IMG/VR virus record: IMGVR_UViG_3300024048_000009
Span: 1-33,507 of that record
Source of the DNA: a virus
Length of the DNA: 33,507 nt
Direction: 5' to 3' (one strand)
Made by a program: the position numbers and the translations under genes. This document shows, piece by piece, positions 14,798 to 23,190 of this stretch. Below the pieces are notes generated by a model. That model worked only from the letters and a program-made list of their open reading frames with translations. It was not told the DNA's origin and did no database searches. Position 1 is the stretch's first letter. Each line of letters starts with the position of its first letter.

Positions 14798-17700
14798 ATG
14801 CCATCTTCAAATTTAGCTGATATTGCGGGGTTTATACGTCAGGAGCAGGAGAAGGACGAGCGGCTGTTAGCCTCATTGGCGCGCCCGCAAAGGCCCAAGG
14901 CCCATACTTATACGCCCGAGGAGCGGTTTGGGTTTATCTCGCAGCGGGGCAAGGAGCTGATCCGGGATAATCCCGACCGGGATTCGAAGCTCCTGCAGGC
15001 CGGGATCGATGAGATAGGGGAATGGAAGGAGGCCCCGAATAACTATCCGGTCCTCGAGGACTTGGAACGGTACGGGGCCGAACGGATGAAGAGGGTAGAA
15101 GAGGCAAGCCCTGGCGCACTGACCGAAGCCGCGAAAGGTGTTGGAAGGGCGGCGCTGCGATGGAATGAGGCCGCAAATACGGGATTGCAATGGCTCGGAA
15201 AACAGGCCGAAAGCGGCTGGTTGGAGCGAAAGTTAGGTGTTGCCGATGCAGGTGGAAAAATCGCTGAGTGGGCTGAAGGCAATGTAGAATTCCTTCAGCG
15301 GAAACAGAAGGAATGGGGTCTTGAACAAGCTGAAAAGTTTAAGGGAAAGAATGCAATAGATAATCCTGAAATACTTAAAGACGCTTCCTGGTGGGCCGGA
15401 ACGCTTGCGGAGTTTGGTACAGACCTTGGGGCTATGATTTTACCTTCCATGCAAGCCCATAAAATAATCACTACAGCAGGAAAGGCCACCAAGATGGCCC
15501 CTGCCCTTATAAAAAGTCTCGCAGACATAGGGGCTAAAATGACGGGAGGCGCCATTGGAGTAGGGCTTGAAGCAACCGCAACTTACCAGAATGTTTTAAA
15601 GCAAACCGGTAGCCACGAGGAAGCGACCCTTGCGGCCGGTTTGTTTGCTCCCGCGGTGTTTGCCTTGAACGCTTTTTCTGTGGGTAAGTTGATGCAACAT
15701 GCCGGTCAGGGGTTAATGGCTAAAGGCGGCAAGGCTTTAGTGAATTTCTTGACTGAAGGCACTACCGAAGCACTGGAAGAGCCCGCGGAAGTGGCGTCAC
15801 AACTTGCAGCGAAAATAATACAAGGCAAACCCGTTCCTGAAGAGTGGAAAGAAATGTTTTCGGACTCCATGAAGCAGGCGGCAACGGTATTTCTTCCCGC
15901 CGGAATAGCCGGGGGCGGGATGTCTATGGCGACAGGCGTAGGGCGCGAGGCGGAAAAGCCGGTCGATGACGGCCAGGGGATGGGGGCGGATACCGGGCAG
16001 GTGGATGAGGTAGGCGAGGCAGAATCCAGTATCCAGCATCCAGAATCCAGTATCCAGCATCCAGTATCCAGCATCCAGCATCCAGAATCCAGTATCCAGC
16101 ATCCAGAATCCAGTATCCAGCATCCAGAATCCAGTATCCAGAATCCAGTAGGTGATGCGCAGACGGAGATAAAAGAGATTGGGGCGGAAGGGATAGCGCT
16201 TGAGACGCTTTTGGAGACGCCGATCGAGGAAAGATTGGACCTGCCCGCCAGTGCCAGGCGTTCGCAGGCGGGTGTTCCACGTGGAACGGAAGAACAGCGG
16301 GAGGGCGAAGCGGTTTTACCTGATATCGTCCCGCCGGAGACCTCACCCCCTCCGGCAGCGGTCATCCCTCCAACGCCTCCGGATCAGGGCGCCACCCCCG
16401 GTCCGGAGGTCCCTCCTCTTACCGAAGAGGAGCGGGCGGAGTTGTGGGAGATGGCGCTGTCTGATGAGTTTGTGCCCGAGGATCTGCGGACGGTGGATTT
16501 AGAGCAGATGGCAGGGGCACTGGAGGTGGAGTTACCGGAGGGGTATGGGAGATTTGAGCTGCTTAAAGGGGTGAACGATAAGATAGGGGCAGAAAAAAAA
16601 GAAAGTGGTCAGGAGGCAGTGGTCAGTGGTCAGGAGGCAGTGGTCAGTGGTCAGGAGTCAGTGGTCAGTGGTCAGAAGGAAGCGGCAGAGCCTGCCGTAA
16701 TCCGGACTAAAACAGATAAGCCTTTTAAGACGGAGAAGTCTGCGGCGGCGGGTTTGAAAAAGGCCAAGAAGTCAGAGTTTGACTACGATTTAATCAAAGA
16801 GGGTGACGGGTATATATGGCAGGAGAAGGCTGAAAAGCCGACCGGGGATGCAAGGCTGATTCTTGAAGAGGAAAAGGCTACGGCGCATCGCAGGGAGTTG
16901 TTGCGGGATGCCCCGGATTTCCAGACCGCCGTTAAACACGCAGGGGGGCTGAGAACAACCCGTATGAGTTATAAGGGCGAGATCAGGGATATCACCAAAG
17001 GCCCCGGCGGGGTCTCTATATCCATACTGAATAATAAGACCGGTCTCGGGACCGATGAGATGACCCTGGCTATGATCGAGGCGGGATGGCTGCCGCAAGA
17101 TGCCACGGAAGATGATCTGATAGAATATATCGAAAACAATCCCACGGAGAAGCTCTCTGACTATGAAAGTGAAGAACACCTTGACAAATTGCAGGAGGAT
17201 GAGTATATAAGGCAAAAGGACCGTGAACGCGAAGCGGGGGAATCAGAAGATGACATTGATGCAGCTGAAAGAGATGGCGAAAGAGAGGCGGATCAGGAGC
17301 TGGAAGAGGCTTATGCGGAAGCTGAACGCAAAGCCAAAAACGGAGAATACGACCAAGACGCCATAGATGAGCTTGATATATGGTTCAAAGAACAGCAATC
17401 TCTCTTTGGTAAACCTGAAGAACCTCTTTTAAAGCCGGAAGAACTAACCAAGAAGGAAAGATTAGCCCGGGCACAGGATGAGGCCAAAAAGAAAGGTCTC
17501 ACCAAGAAGGGTAAAAAGCCGGTATTTCCCGCTGACAAAGGTATAAAACCCGCTAATGTTGGACGACAACGAGGGTTATTTGAAAATGAACAAGGACAGA
17601 TCGACCTCTTTGACGAGGGGGTTGAGGTACCGCAAAATGAACAACCGATTTATGAAAACACCGAGCCCGAAGAAATTGCACTTGTGCCTGGTAAAGAAGA

Positions 17701-20700
17701 AGGCCGTGCCTTACCCGGTGCTGGACGTGTGCAATATCGGACCTCCGGAAATATTAAAGCGGCAGGCAACGTGGTTACAAACACCGCAGACCTCGCCACC
17801 CTCCTCGCCCGGATCCGAACCGAGCCAGACGAATATTTCCTCTCAGTAGCCGTTGACGAGAACGGCACTATTCTTGAAATTCATGAGCATAGCAAGGGCG
17901 GCAGGTCCGCCGGCACTGTCTTTTCTGATATTGTAGTGGGTCGCGCTCTCCAGGTCCCCGGGGTTGCCAAGGTTTATTTTGCCCATAACCATCCATCGTA
18001 TAACCCGGCCACTTCTTCCCCGGATGTTGCCATAACCAAGGATATAAACAGGCTCCTTAAAATTGCCAAGATCCCCACTGAATCAATAATCATCACTGGT
18101 AAAAAATACCTCGATTTCACACCTACCGATACCGGCACCCCTAAGCGGATCAAACCTGCTTTACGAAAGACCCTGCTTAAAAAGGTAAGGCGCAGGACTG
18201 GCAGGGCCTATGCGCCACAGGTCCCGGGGCTAACAAGCTCTGCACAGGTAATACCCTTTTTTAATCAAAGCCTGAATAACGAGGACGGGATCTTGCTGTT
18301 AACCGGGCAGAATGTACCGGTTGCATTTCTACCCTTTGTCAAGGGCCGGAGTATGCAGCAGACCACCCTTGACATACTTAAGCTCGCAGAAAAGATTAAC
18401 GCCTCGACACTGATTATAAAGAACGATTCGGACAGCACTGCCCGAAAACAGTATGTCCAGGGACTGGTAGAGGAAAACCTCGGGAGCTTAAACCTTTTAG
18501 ATGTATTGGAAAAGGGGAAGTCGTATGCCGACGGTGAGCTTGCTCAATACCGCGCCGGGCGGCTTGGAGAGGATGCACGGGATGCCCGGTTGGGGAGTGA
18601 TGTGCGGCTGTCCATAGCCTCCACAAAGACCCCCAAAGGTCTATCCGGGCCTGTTGTTAAGGATCTTTCCGAATCACTTTCCAAGGTGTTTAAGGGGCTT
18701 CGCGCTCATGAGATTGTGACGCTGGGTTCTGAGGCTGAGTTGTCGGCTGATGTGGCGGAGCGGGCCAAGGCAGGGCGGGAGGAGCCGTCGGGTTTTTTGA
18801 CGCGGGGGTTGTATGATACTGATCCTGCGACCGGGAAGCGGACTATTTATCTGTTTACCGATGCTATGGACAGCAAGCAGGATGTGGTCGATGTCTTTGT
18901 CCATGAGGCGTTCCATGACGGCGTGGCTTCGGGTCTGGGTGACCGGGCCAAGGCTGTTCTGACTAAGATTTATGAGGAGAATAAAGGGGCAGTAGGTGTT
19001 GTGGCCGAGGCCAGGGGCCTGGATCTTGAGACGGAGAAGGGCCGGGCCGAGGCGGCGGAAGAGTGGGTTGTGGAGGGAATGGTCAATGACACCCTGCCAA
19101 AGACCGTGTGGGATCGTATTATCCGGGCGGTCAAGGCGATGCTGCGTAAGGCCGGGATTAATGTGAGATATGGATATCGGGAAATTGGCTTAGGAACAAA
19201 GTATCGGGAGGGAGATATTAGAGGGGTGATTCGGGAGGCGGTGGTTGGAAGGGAAGAGCAACGAGGTAAGCGACAGACTCCGATAACGATTGACGAACGA
19301 CGAGGTAAGCGACAGACTCCGATAACGAATGAAAAGAAAAAGGGCATCCGAAAGGAAGGGAAACCCAAGCCGGCGAGTGTGGCTGGGTTGACTGGGGATC
19401 GGGATGCGAAGCGGTCGGCTTTGCGGCGGTTTTGGGGGCATTTTAAGGAGTTCTGGAAGCCGTTTTCTACTGTGCCGGAGGGGGATGAGGCGCTGTTTGC
19501 CAGATATGAGGGGATGGGCGCCGCGGCGCGGGCATTGCGATATATCGACAAGATCCACGAGAAGTTGGACGCCTTTCCGGATGAGGTGAAAAAGGATCTT
19601 TTCCGCTTTATGGACGGGCAGATCGACGAGAATCTTCTGCCTGAAGAGGCCCGGTCTTTGGCAGTGGCGCTGAAGGAAAAGACCACGGTCATCGGGCAGA
19701 TGCTGGTGGACCGGGGGATTATCAGCCAGGAGAGCTTTGATAAGATGAAGGGGCATTATGTCCATTATATGTATGCGTATCATATATTAGGGGATAAAGT
19801 CGGTGCAGTGACCACCTCCACGGGTAAGCTGAATCTCTCCTATGCCAAACAGCGAAAAGACCTCACCGCGGATCAAAAAAAGGCCCTCGGTCTGATCGAA
19901 GACGCATCGATCGCCATACCCGTGGGTATGGGTAAGGCGCTCACCGATATTGCCAAGTTCGATTATCTCGAAAAGATCGCGGCAAACGATAAATGGGTAT
20001 GGACGCCGTCTATGGTGGAGGTACCGAGATGGCCCGGACGTAAAGGGCAAAAGACTACCGTCAAGATGGGGATCGGCAAGCTGATCGAAGAGGTGGATAA
20101 ATATAAAGAGATGATGGAAAAGTCTCCGTCCGAGGAGATCAAGAAAAAACGGGATTACCTGCAGGCCGCTCTCGACAAGGCCATTGAAGACACAAAGAAC
20201 GTACCCGGGGACTACACCCAGCTCCCCACTACCAAGAGCTATGGCCCGTTGGCAGGGGCGTTTGTGCAGACGCCGATCGCAAAGGATGTGATGCCGGTTG
20301 TGGCGTTTTACTCTGACAAGGGCAAGGTGTGGGAGACATTGGGCCGTATCGAGACCGAGGGTATGGCCTTGTTTAAGATGGGCAAGGTGGCGCTTAATTT
20401 CCCTACGGCCTTCAGGAACGTGATCTCAAATATCATGCAGAATAATATGAGGGGAAGACCCTTATTGTCTGTGATGTTTAAGGACATCCCTGCTGCATTA
20501 AAATCAGCAACGGCAAAAGATGAGTATTACGAGGAGGCGTTTAGTCACGGGATTTTCAATACAAGCTGGGCACAGACCGAGATAAACGATGTTTTGGACG
20601 AGGTCCGTAAGGCTCAAGCGGCCGGCGGCGGTTACCATAATGCCCTGATGTTGATCAAGCGGCTGGCACGCTGGTACGGGAAGATCGACGATTTCAGTAA

Positions 20701-21988
20701 GCACGCCATATTTTTGCAGATGCGTAAGGCAGGACATACGGTAGATGAGTCGGTATTGGAGGCCATGAAGTGGGGAATGGATTATTCTCTCGCCTCCCGG
20801 TCTGTTAAAAGTGCGAGAAAACACTACATTCCATTTGCCTCTTATCAATATAAGATAGCCCCGCTCATTGCCGAATCGCTCAAAAAGCGACCCTGGGTGA
20901 TCCTGAAGTTTATGGCCGTGCCCTTTGCCATGGAGGCACTGACCCGGTCCATGTTCGATCTCGATGACGATGACTGGGATGATCTGGAAAAGCAGCTCCC
21001 GGCCTATATCAAAAAGTCGGCATCCATGATGATCCTGCCGCGAAAGACGCCTGAAGGCCAGTGGCAGTGGGTGAACGCGGAATATTTCTTTCCCTGGGGC
21101 AACTGGCTGAACCTGGGCCGGGACGTGTCCGATAGGGACGCGGGCGAGATCTTCAAGGGACTCGGCATTTCAAACCCGTATCTCGATGTTGCATGGATGA
21201 TAAAATCGGCCGTGCGCGATCAGCCCCCGCAGCATCCTTTCTATGGCACCCCCTTATACAACAAGCTGGATCCGGCGCCTATGAAGGCGGCCAAAGTGGT
21301 CCAGTTTCTGGCCTTTACCTGGATGCCGTCTATGCTGTCTCCGGATAAGGGGGCCCTGGGTTACAGCATCAAGGCCGTAGAAGGCAAGAAAGACAAATGG
21401 GACAAAAAGGTCACACCGGGACAGGCCTTTGCCCGCTGGTTCGGGTTTAATATTGTGGCCGTGAGTCCGAGCCAGACCCGGGCTATTGCCGCGGTGAATG
21501 TCCAGGATCTAAGAAAGGAGCTGTACCGGATAAAGAATGATCCGCAGAAATCGGATGAGCAAAAAGCCGCGGCTGAGCAGCGATATCGCGAAAGACTGGC
21601 CGAGATAGCCGAGACCGGGGCCTCCGGCGCCATACTACCCATTGTCAAGAAAAAGGGAAAAGATCCTGTTTATGAGACCCTGATCCGAATGTTGAAGCAA
21701 GGGGCGAGTTTGCCGGGTCCCGCCGGACGGACTTTTTCGTGGGGCGGTGTGAAGCATAAGATGGGAAATGACCAGTACGAGAACTACCTCGAGCGGACGA
21801 GTAACATGGCGAGACCGAGATTAGAACGGCTGATGAGTGCGAGCGGATGGGCCAACAGACGGGAAGAGTGGAAGGAGCGTATGATAAAGCGGATTGTCGC
21901 AGGAGCGAGGAAGAGGGCGAGGAGTGAGATGAAACGCAGAATGGGGCGAACGGCCAGGAGTCAGAAGTCGGAAGTCGGAAGTCAGTAA
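14798..21988 (+). CDS. Giant polyvalent protein with JAMM and zincin peptidase motifs and LPD38-like C-terminus (2,396 aa)
   Basis: 2,396 residues with GAGAGAG before the ATG. Residues 1-200 are helical. At 205-375 Gly/Ala-rich hydrophobic helices include a [15 protein letters not shown] segment, possibly membrane-active. A Pro/Glu linker at 400-630 contains repeat-encoded tracts. Residues 983-1110 form a RadC/JAMM-like domain: E1012, H1063-N-H1065, S1073, D1076 fit the JAMM metal-binding pattern. H1369-E-A-F-H1373 with a later EE-W segment is a zincin-type HExxH. From about 1530 the sequence is helical, and 1860-2290 ([43 protein letters not shown]) resembles LPD38 of phage polyvalent proteins. 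Such proteins are thought to enter the host with phage DNA and act on host targets or assist ejection. Domain calls are by motif; the JAMM pattern is the firmest. Confidence 0.7.
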   Translation: MPSSNLADIAGFIRQEQEKDERLLASLARPQRPKAHTYTPEERFGFISQRGKELIRDNPDRDSKLLQAGIDEIGEWKEAPNNYPVLEDLERYGAERMKRVEEASPGALTEAAKGVGRAALRWNEAANTGLQWLGKQAESGWLERKLGVADAGGKIAEWAEGNVEFLQRKQKEWGLEQAEKFKGKNAIDNPEILKDASWWAGTLAEFGTDLGAMILPSMQAHKIITTAGKATKMAPALIKSLADIGAKMTGGAIGVGLEATATYQNVLKQTGSHEEATLAAGLFAPAVFALNAFSVGKLMQHAGQGLMAKGGKALVNFLTEGTTEALEEPAEVASQLAAKIIQGKPVPEEWKEMFSDSMKQAATVFLPAGIAGGGMSMATGVGREAEKPVDDGQGMGADTGQVDEVGEAESSIQHPESSIQHPVSSIQHPESSIQHPESSIQHPESSIQNPVGDAQTEIKEIGAEGIALETLLETPIEERLDLPASARRSQAGVPRGTEEQREGEAVLPDIVPPETSPPPAAVIPPTPPDQGATPGPEVPPLTEEERAELWEMALSDEFVPEDLRTVDLEQMAGALEVELPEGYGRFELLKGVNDKIGAEKKESGQEAVVSGQEAVVSGQESVVSGQKEAAEPAVIRTKTDKPFKTEKSAAAGLKKAKKSEFDYDLIKEGDGYIWQEKAEKPTGDARLILEEEKATAHRRELLRDAPDFQTAVKHAGGLRTTRMSYKGEIRDITKGPGGVSISILNNKTGLGTDEMTLAMIEAGWLPQDATEDDLIEYIENNPTEKLSDYESEEHLDKLQEDEYIRQKDREREAGESEDDIDAAERDGEREADQELEEAYAEAERKAKNGEYDQDAIDELDIWFKEQQSLFGKPEEPLLKPEELTKKERLARAQDEAKKKGLTKKGKKPVFPADKGIKPANVGRQRGLFENEQGQIDLFDEGVEVPQNEQPIYENTEPEEIALVPGKEEGRALPGAGRVQYRTSGNIKAAGNVVTNTADLATLLARIRTEPDEYFLSVAVDENGTILEIHEHSKGGRSAGTVFSDIVVGRALQVPGVAKVYFAHNHPSYNPATSSPDVAITKDINRLLKIAKIPTESIIITGKKYLDFTPTDTGTPKRIKPALRKTLLKKVRRRTGRAYAPQVPGLTSSAQVIPFFNQSLNNEDGILLLTGQNVPVAFLPFVKGRSMQQTTLDILKLAEKINASTLIIKNDSDSTARKQYVQGLVEENLGSLNLLDVLEKGKSYADGELAQYRAGRLGEDARDARLGSDVRLSIASTKTPKGLSGPVVKDLSESLSKVFKGLRAHEIVTLGSEAELSADVAERAKAGREEPSGFLTRGLYDTDPATGKRTIYLFTDAMDSKQDVVDVFVHEAFHDGVASGLGDRAKAVLTKIYEENKGAVGVVAEARGLDLETEKGRAEAAEEWVVEGMVNDTLPKTVWDRIIRAVKAMLRKAGINVRYGYREIGLGTKYREGDIRGVIREAVVGREEQRGKRQTPITIDERRGKRQTPITNEKKKGIRKEGKPKPASVAGLTGDRDAKRSALRRFWGHFKEFWKPFSTVPEGDEALFARYEGMGAAARALRYIDKIHEKLDAFPDEVKKDLFRFMDGQIDENLLPEEARSLAVALKEKTTVIGQMLVDRGIISQESFDKMKGHYVHYMYAYHILGDKVGAVTTSTGKLNLSYAKQRKDLTADQKKALGLIEDASIAIPVGMGKALTDIAKFDYLEKIAANDKWVWTPSMVEVPRWPGRKGQKTTVKMGIGKLIEEVDKYKEMMEKSPSEEIKKKRDYLQAALDKAIEDTKNVPGDYTQLPTTKSYGPLAGAFVQTPIAKDVMPVVAFYSDKGKVWETLGRIETEGMALFKMGKVALNFPTAFRNVISNIMQNNMRGRPLLSVMFKDIPAALKSATAKDEYYEEAFSHGIFNTSWAQTEINDVLDEVRKAQAAGGGYHNALMLIKRLARWYGKIDDFSKHAIFLQMRKAGHTVDESVLEAMKWGMDYSLASRSVKSARKHYIPFASYQYKIAPLIAESLKKRPWVILKFMAVPFAMEALTRSMFDLDDDDWDDLEKQLPAYIKKSASMMILPRKTPEGQWQWVNAEYFFPWGNWLNLGRDVSDRDAGEIFKGLGISNPYLDVAWMIKSAVRDQPPQHPFYGTPLYNKLDPAPMKAAKVVQFLAFTWMPSMLSPDKGALGYSIKAVEGKKDKWDKKVTPGQAFARWFGFNIVAVSPSQTRAIAAVNVQDLRKELYRIKNDPQKSDEQKAAAEQRYRERLAEIAETGASGAILPIVKKKGKDPVYETLIRMLKQGASLPGPAGRTFSWGGVKHKMGNDQYENYLERTSNMARPRLERLMSASGWANRREEWKERMIKRIVAGARKRARSEMKRRMGRTARSQKSEVGSQ
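16024..16149 (+). repeat. In-frame heptamer array coding for (ESSIQHP)n
   Basis: About 18 units of ATCCAGT, ATCCAGC and ATCCAGA lie inside the giant gene. Three 7-bp units equal seven codons, so the array stays open and encodes ESSIQHP-type repeats at residues about 409-451. It is the same family as the arrays at 1494, 10830 and 27679, on the same strand. Confidence 0.92.
16241..16272. repeat. GC-rich module inside the giant coding sequence
   Basis: CTGCCCGCCAGTGCCAGGCG continues into TTCGCAGGCGGG, matching the intergenic variants at about 22056, 23039 and 24983 except for a TTCG/ATGG difference. It is read in frame as about ten residues ([10 protein letters not shown]). The parS-like site follows directly. 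Confidence 0.85.
16273..16288. promoter_or_regulatory. parS-like palindrome inside the giant gene
   Basis: TGTTCCACGTGGAACG contains a perfect 14-bp palindrome, GTTCCACGTGGAAC. It differs from a common chromosomal parS form (TGTTCCACGTGGAACA) only at the last base. parS sites bind ParB. Here it lies in an apparently disordered linker of the protein, encoding VPRGT. Confidence 0.6.
16603..16680 (+). repeat. In-frame GGTCAGT/AGGCAGT heptamer array
   Basis: Eleven consecutive 7-bp units (GGTCAGT, GGTCAGG, AGGCAGT, AGTCAGT) lie in the giant gene and encode (Q-E-A-V-V-S-G)-type repeats at residues about 603-628. This is a heptamer family with a different core from the ATCCAGN arrays. Confidence 0.9.
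19261..19328 (+). repeat. Two 29-bp direct repeats inside the giant gene
   Basis: Identical copies at 19261-19289 and 19300-19328 begin ACGAGGTAAGCGACAGACTC. Their 39-bp period keeps the frame and encodes RGKRQTPIT twice (residues about 1488-1511). A degenerate third copy forms the 3' end of the gene at 23191 (24880-24901). Confidence 0.9.
21949..21986 (+). repeat. GAAGTCN heptamer array forming the 3' end of the giant gene
   Basis: Units AGGAGTC, AGAAGTC, GGAAGTC, GGAAGTC and AG encode the last residues ([10 protein letters not shown]). The stop codon TAA follows within the last unit. The native C-terminus was probably extended or replaced by this repeat. Confidence 0.8.
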
Positions 21989-22003
21989 AAAAAGATGAAA
22001 AAG

Positions 22004-22151
22004 GCTCTCACCCCAGTACCATCTCCCGGAGCTACGGGGCAGGCAGAGGGCACAGACCCGCCTGCCATCGCCTGGCACTGGCGGGCAGGGGGCACAGAGA
22101 AAAGATTTATAAATAAAAAAACTCTGTGATCTCTGTGGGCTCTGTGAGAGA
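22004..22151. repeat. CTCTGTG element with two nested GC modules
   Basis: After CTCTCA there is a module CCCCAGTACCATCTCCCGGA continuing to GGGGCAGGCAGAG (22010-22053). Then come GGGCACAGA and a second module CCCGCCTGCCATCGC...GGCGGGCAGG (22056-22090). The normal GGCACAGAGAAAAGATTTAT ... CTCTGTGAGAG end follows. The first module recurs inverted at 27350-27393 with one base different. Confidence 0.85.
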
Positions 22152-22205
22152 TGTTTTTTACTTGACAAACAGGAAATCATTATGAGACCATAAAGAGCAA
22201 GATAC

Positions 22206-22241
22206 CCGCCTGCCTCGCGTTGCGAAGCATTGCGGGCAGGG
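22206..22241. repeat. Solo GC-rich module between the giant gene and the next virion gene
   Basis: This is a CCCGCCTGCCTCGCG...GCGGGCAGG copy lying just before the third hairpin-terminator unit. The 422-bp gene-free stretch 21989-22410 holds the CTCTGTG element, this module, the hairpin, the terminator and a TTCCCGCC/GGCGGGAA-type palindrome. Confidence 0.85.
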
Positions 22242-22251
22242 ACAAAAGACG

Positions 22252-22276
22252 CGCCAGGGCCTGATCCGCCCGGGCG
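22252..22276 (+). promoter_or_regulatory. TGATC-loop hairpin upstream of a terminator (copy 3)
   Basis: CGCC-A-GGGC (22252-22260) pairs with GCCC-G-GGCG (22268-22276) around the loop CTGATCC, giving a 4+4-bp stem with one A/G mismatch. The terminator starts 14 nt later at 22291. The loop is identical to that of copy 2. Confidence 0.6.
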
Positions 22277-22290
22277 TATAGAGGTTATAA

Positions 22291-22328
22291 GGCCGGTATG
22301 GAGGTTTCTCCGTACCGGCCTTTTTTTT
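22291..22328 (+). terminator. Strong intrinsic terminator before the 22411 gene
   Basis: GGCCGGTATGGAGG pairs with CTCCGTACCGGCC (one G-to-C offset at the base of the loop) and is followed by eight T residues. It is the strongest of the three terminators in the window. Its stem resembles the 4468 copy (GGCCGTATGG). Confidence 0.88.
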
Positions 22329-22366
22329 GTCTATCGCCTCTTTAACCAACAAACCCAACAAACACT

Positions 22367-22388
22367 GGATTCCCGCCTTCGCGGGAAG
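22367..22388. repeat. TTCCCGCC/GCGGGAA palindrome
   Basis: GGATTCCCGCCTTCGCGGGAAG is a short hairpin related to the TTCCCGCGAACGCGGGAA pair at 793-896. It lies between the terminator and the Shine-Dalgarno of the 22411 gene. Confidence 0.7.
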
Positions 22389-22410
22389 ACTTCAGGAAGG
22401 AGGCCCTACC

Positions 22411-22992
22411 ATGATCAATTCTAAGACCATTCAATATCCCTTTGCCCATAAGGACCTGGTTACCAAGGTCGAATACAGCAACGGATATCCGCTCTATATC
22501 GGACGCGCCGCACCCGGAACCCTGGCGGCAGCCGCGGCCTGGCAGATCTCCAAGCTGACCTATACGGCGGTCTCGCTGGATCCGGGAATATACAAGTGTT
22601 ATTCGGAGACCATCACAGCGGGCACCACCTATGCGGCCAATGAACTCGATATCGGCGCGGATCTACAGACGCTTCACGGCGCCGCGGTCCGGATCCCGGC
22701 AGATAACGGTTTTATCATCGCAAGCGACGATCTCAATATGAGATTCAATGCCGTGGGCCGTGATGTGATCGAGTTTGACGTGTCTGTTATGGGGAAAATC
22801 TGGACCTTTAACCAGTTGGATCTCCCCATGGACAAGATCTTTTTTGACAACAGCCAGTCCGGGGCCTCGGACGTGACGATCCAGGTCCTGGCCGCGGCCT
22901 CCAAACTGATGGAAAGCGATATCCAGTTTGCGAGCGGGGTCAATGACTATAACAAGGTGTGGGATGATCGAGCCGGTTACACTTATAGTTAG
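22411..22992 (+). CDS. Small virion protein, probably tail/appendage associated (193 aa)
   Basis: The frame opens at 22327, but the perfect AGGAAGGAGG at 22394-22403 places the start at ATG 22411, giving 193 residues. The N-terminus reads YPFAHKDLVTKVEYSNGYPLYIGRAAPG, followed by a WQISKLTYTAV strand. The middle is beta-rich. The end is WDDRAGYTYS, a C-terminal pattern I associate with phage particle proteins that often lie near fibres. The gene is isolated by a strong upstream terminator and a good RBS, which suggests high or separately controlled expression. The exact role (minor capsid, tail or fibre component) is not decided by the sequence. Confidence 0.6.
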   Translation: MINSKTIQYPFAHKDLVTKVEYSNGYPLYIGRAAPGTLAAAAAWQISKLTYTAVSLDPGIYKCYSETITAGTTYAANELDIGADLQTLHGAAVRIPADNGFIIASDDLNMRFNAVGRDVIEFDVSVMGKIWTFNQLDLPMDKIFFDNSQSGASDVTIQVLAAASKLMESDIQFASGVNDYNKVWDDRAGYTYS

Positions 22993-23020
22993 AGGCGTGA
23001 GGAATAAAAGATAAAAAAGG

Positions 23021-23183
23021 CTCTCACAGAGGCACAGACCCGCCTGCCATCGCCTGGCACTGGCGGGCAGGGGGCACAGAGAAAAGATTTATAAATAAAA
23101 AAACTCTGTGATCTCTGCGGGCTCTGTGAGAGAAAATCTTTTAAAATTAGAAACTCTGTGATCTCTGTGCCTCTGTGAGAGAT
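23021..23183. repeat. CTCTGTG element with nested GC module
   Basis: CTCTCACAGAGGCACAGA leads into the module CCCGCCTGCCATCGC...GGCGGGCAGG (23039-23071), then GGGCACAGAGAAAAGATTTAT and two right-half units. The last is CTCTGTGAGAGATAATTCTT, abutting ATG 23191. Confidence 0.85.
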
Positions 23184-23190
23184 AATTCTT

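Noticed and set aside
17743-18120. Stand-alone RadC DNA-repair gene
   Set aside because: The JAMM/RadC-like segment has no own start or RBS and is continuous with the giant reading frame.
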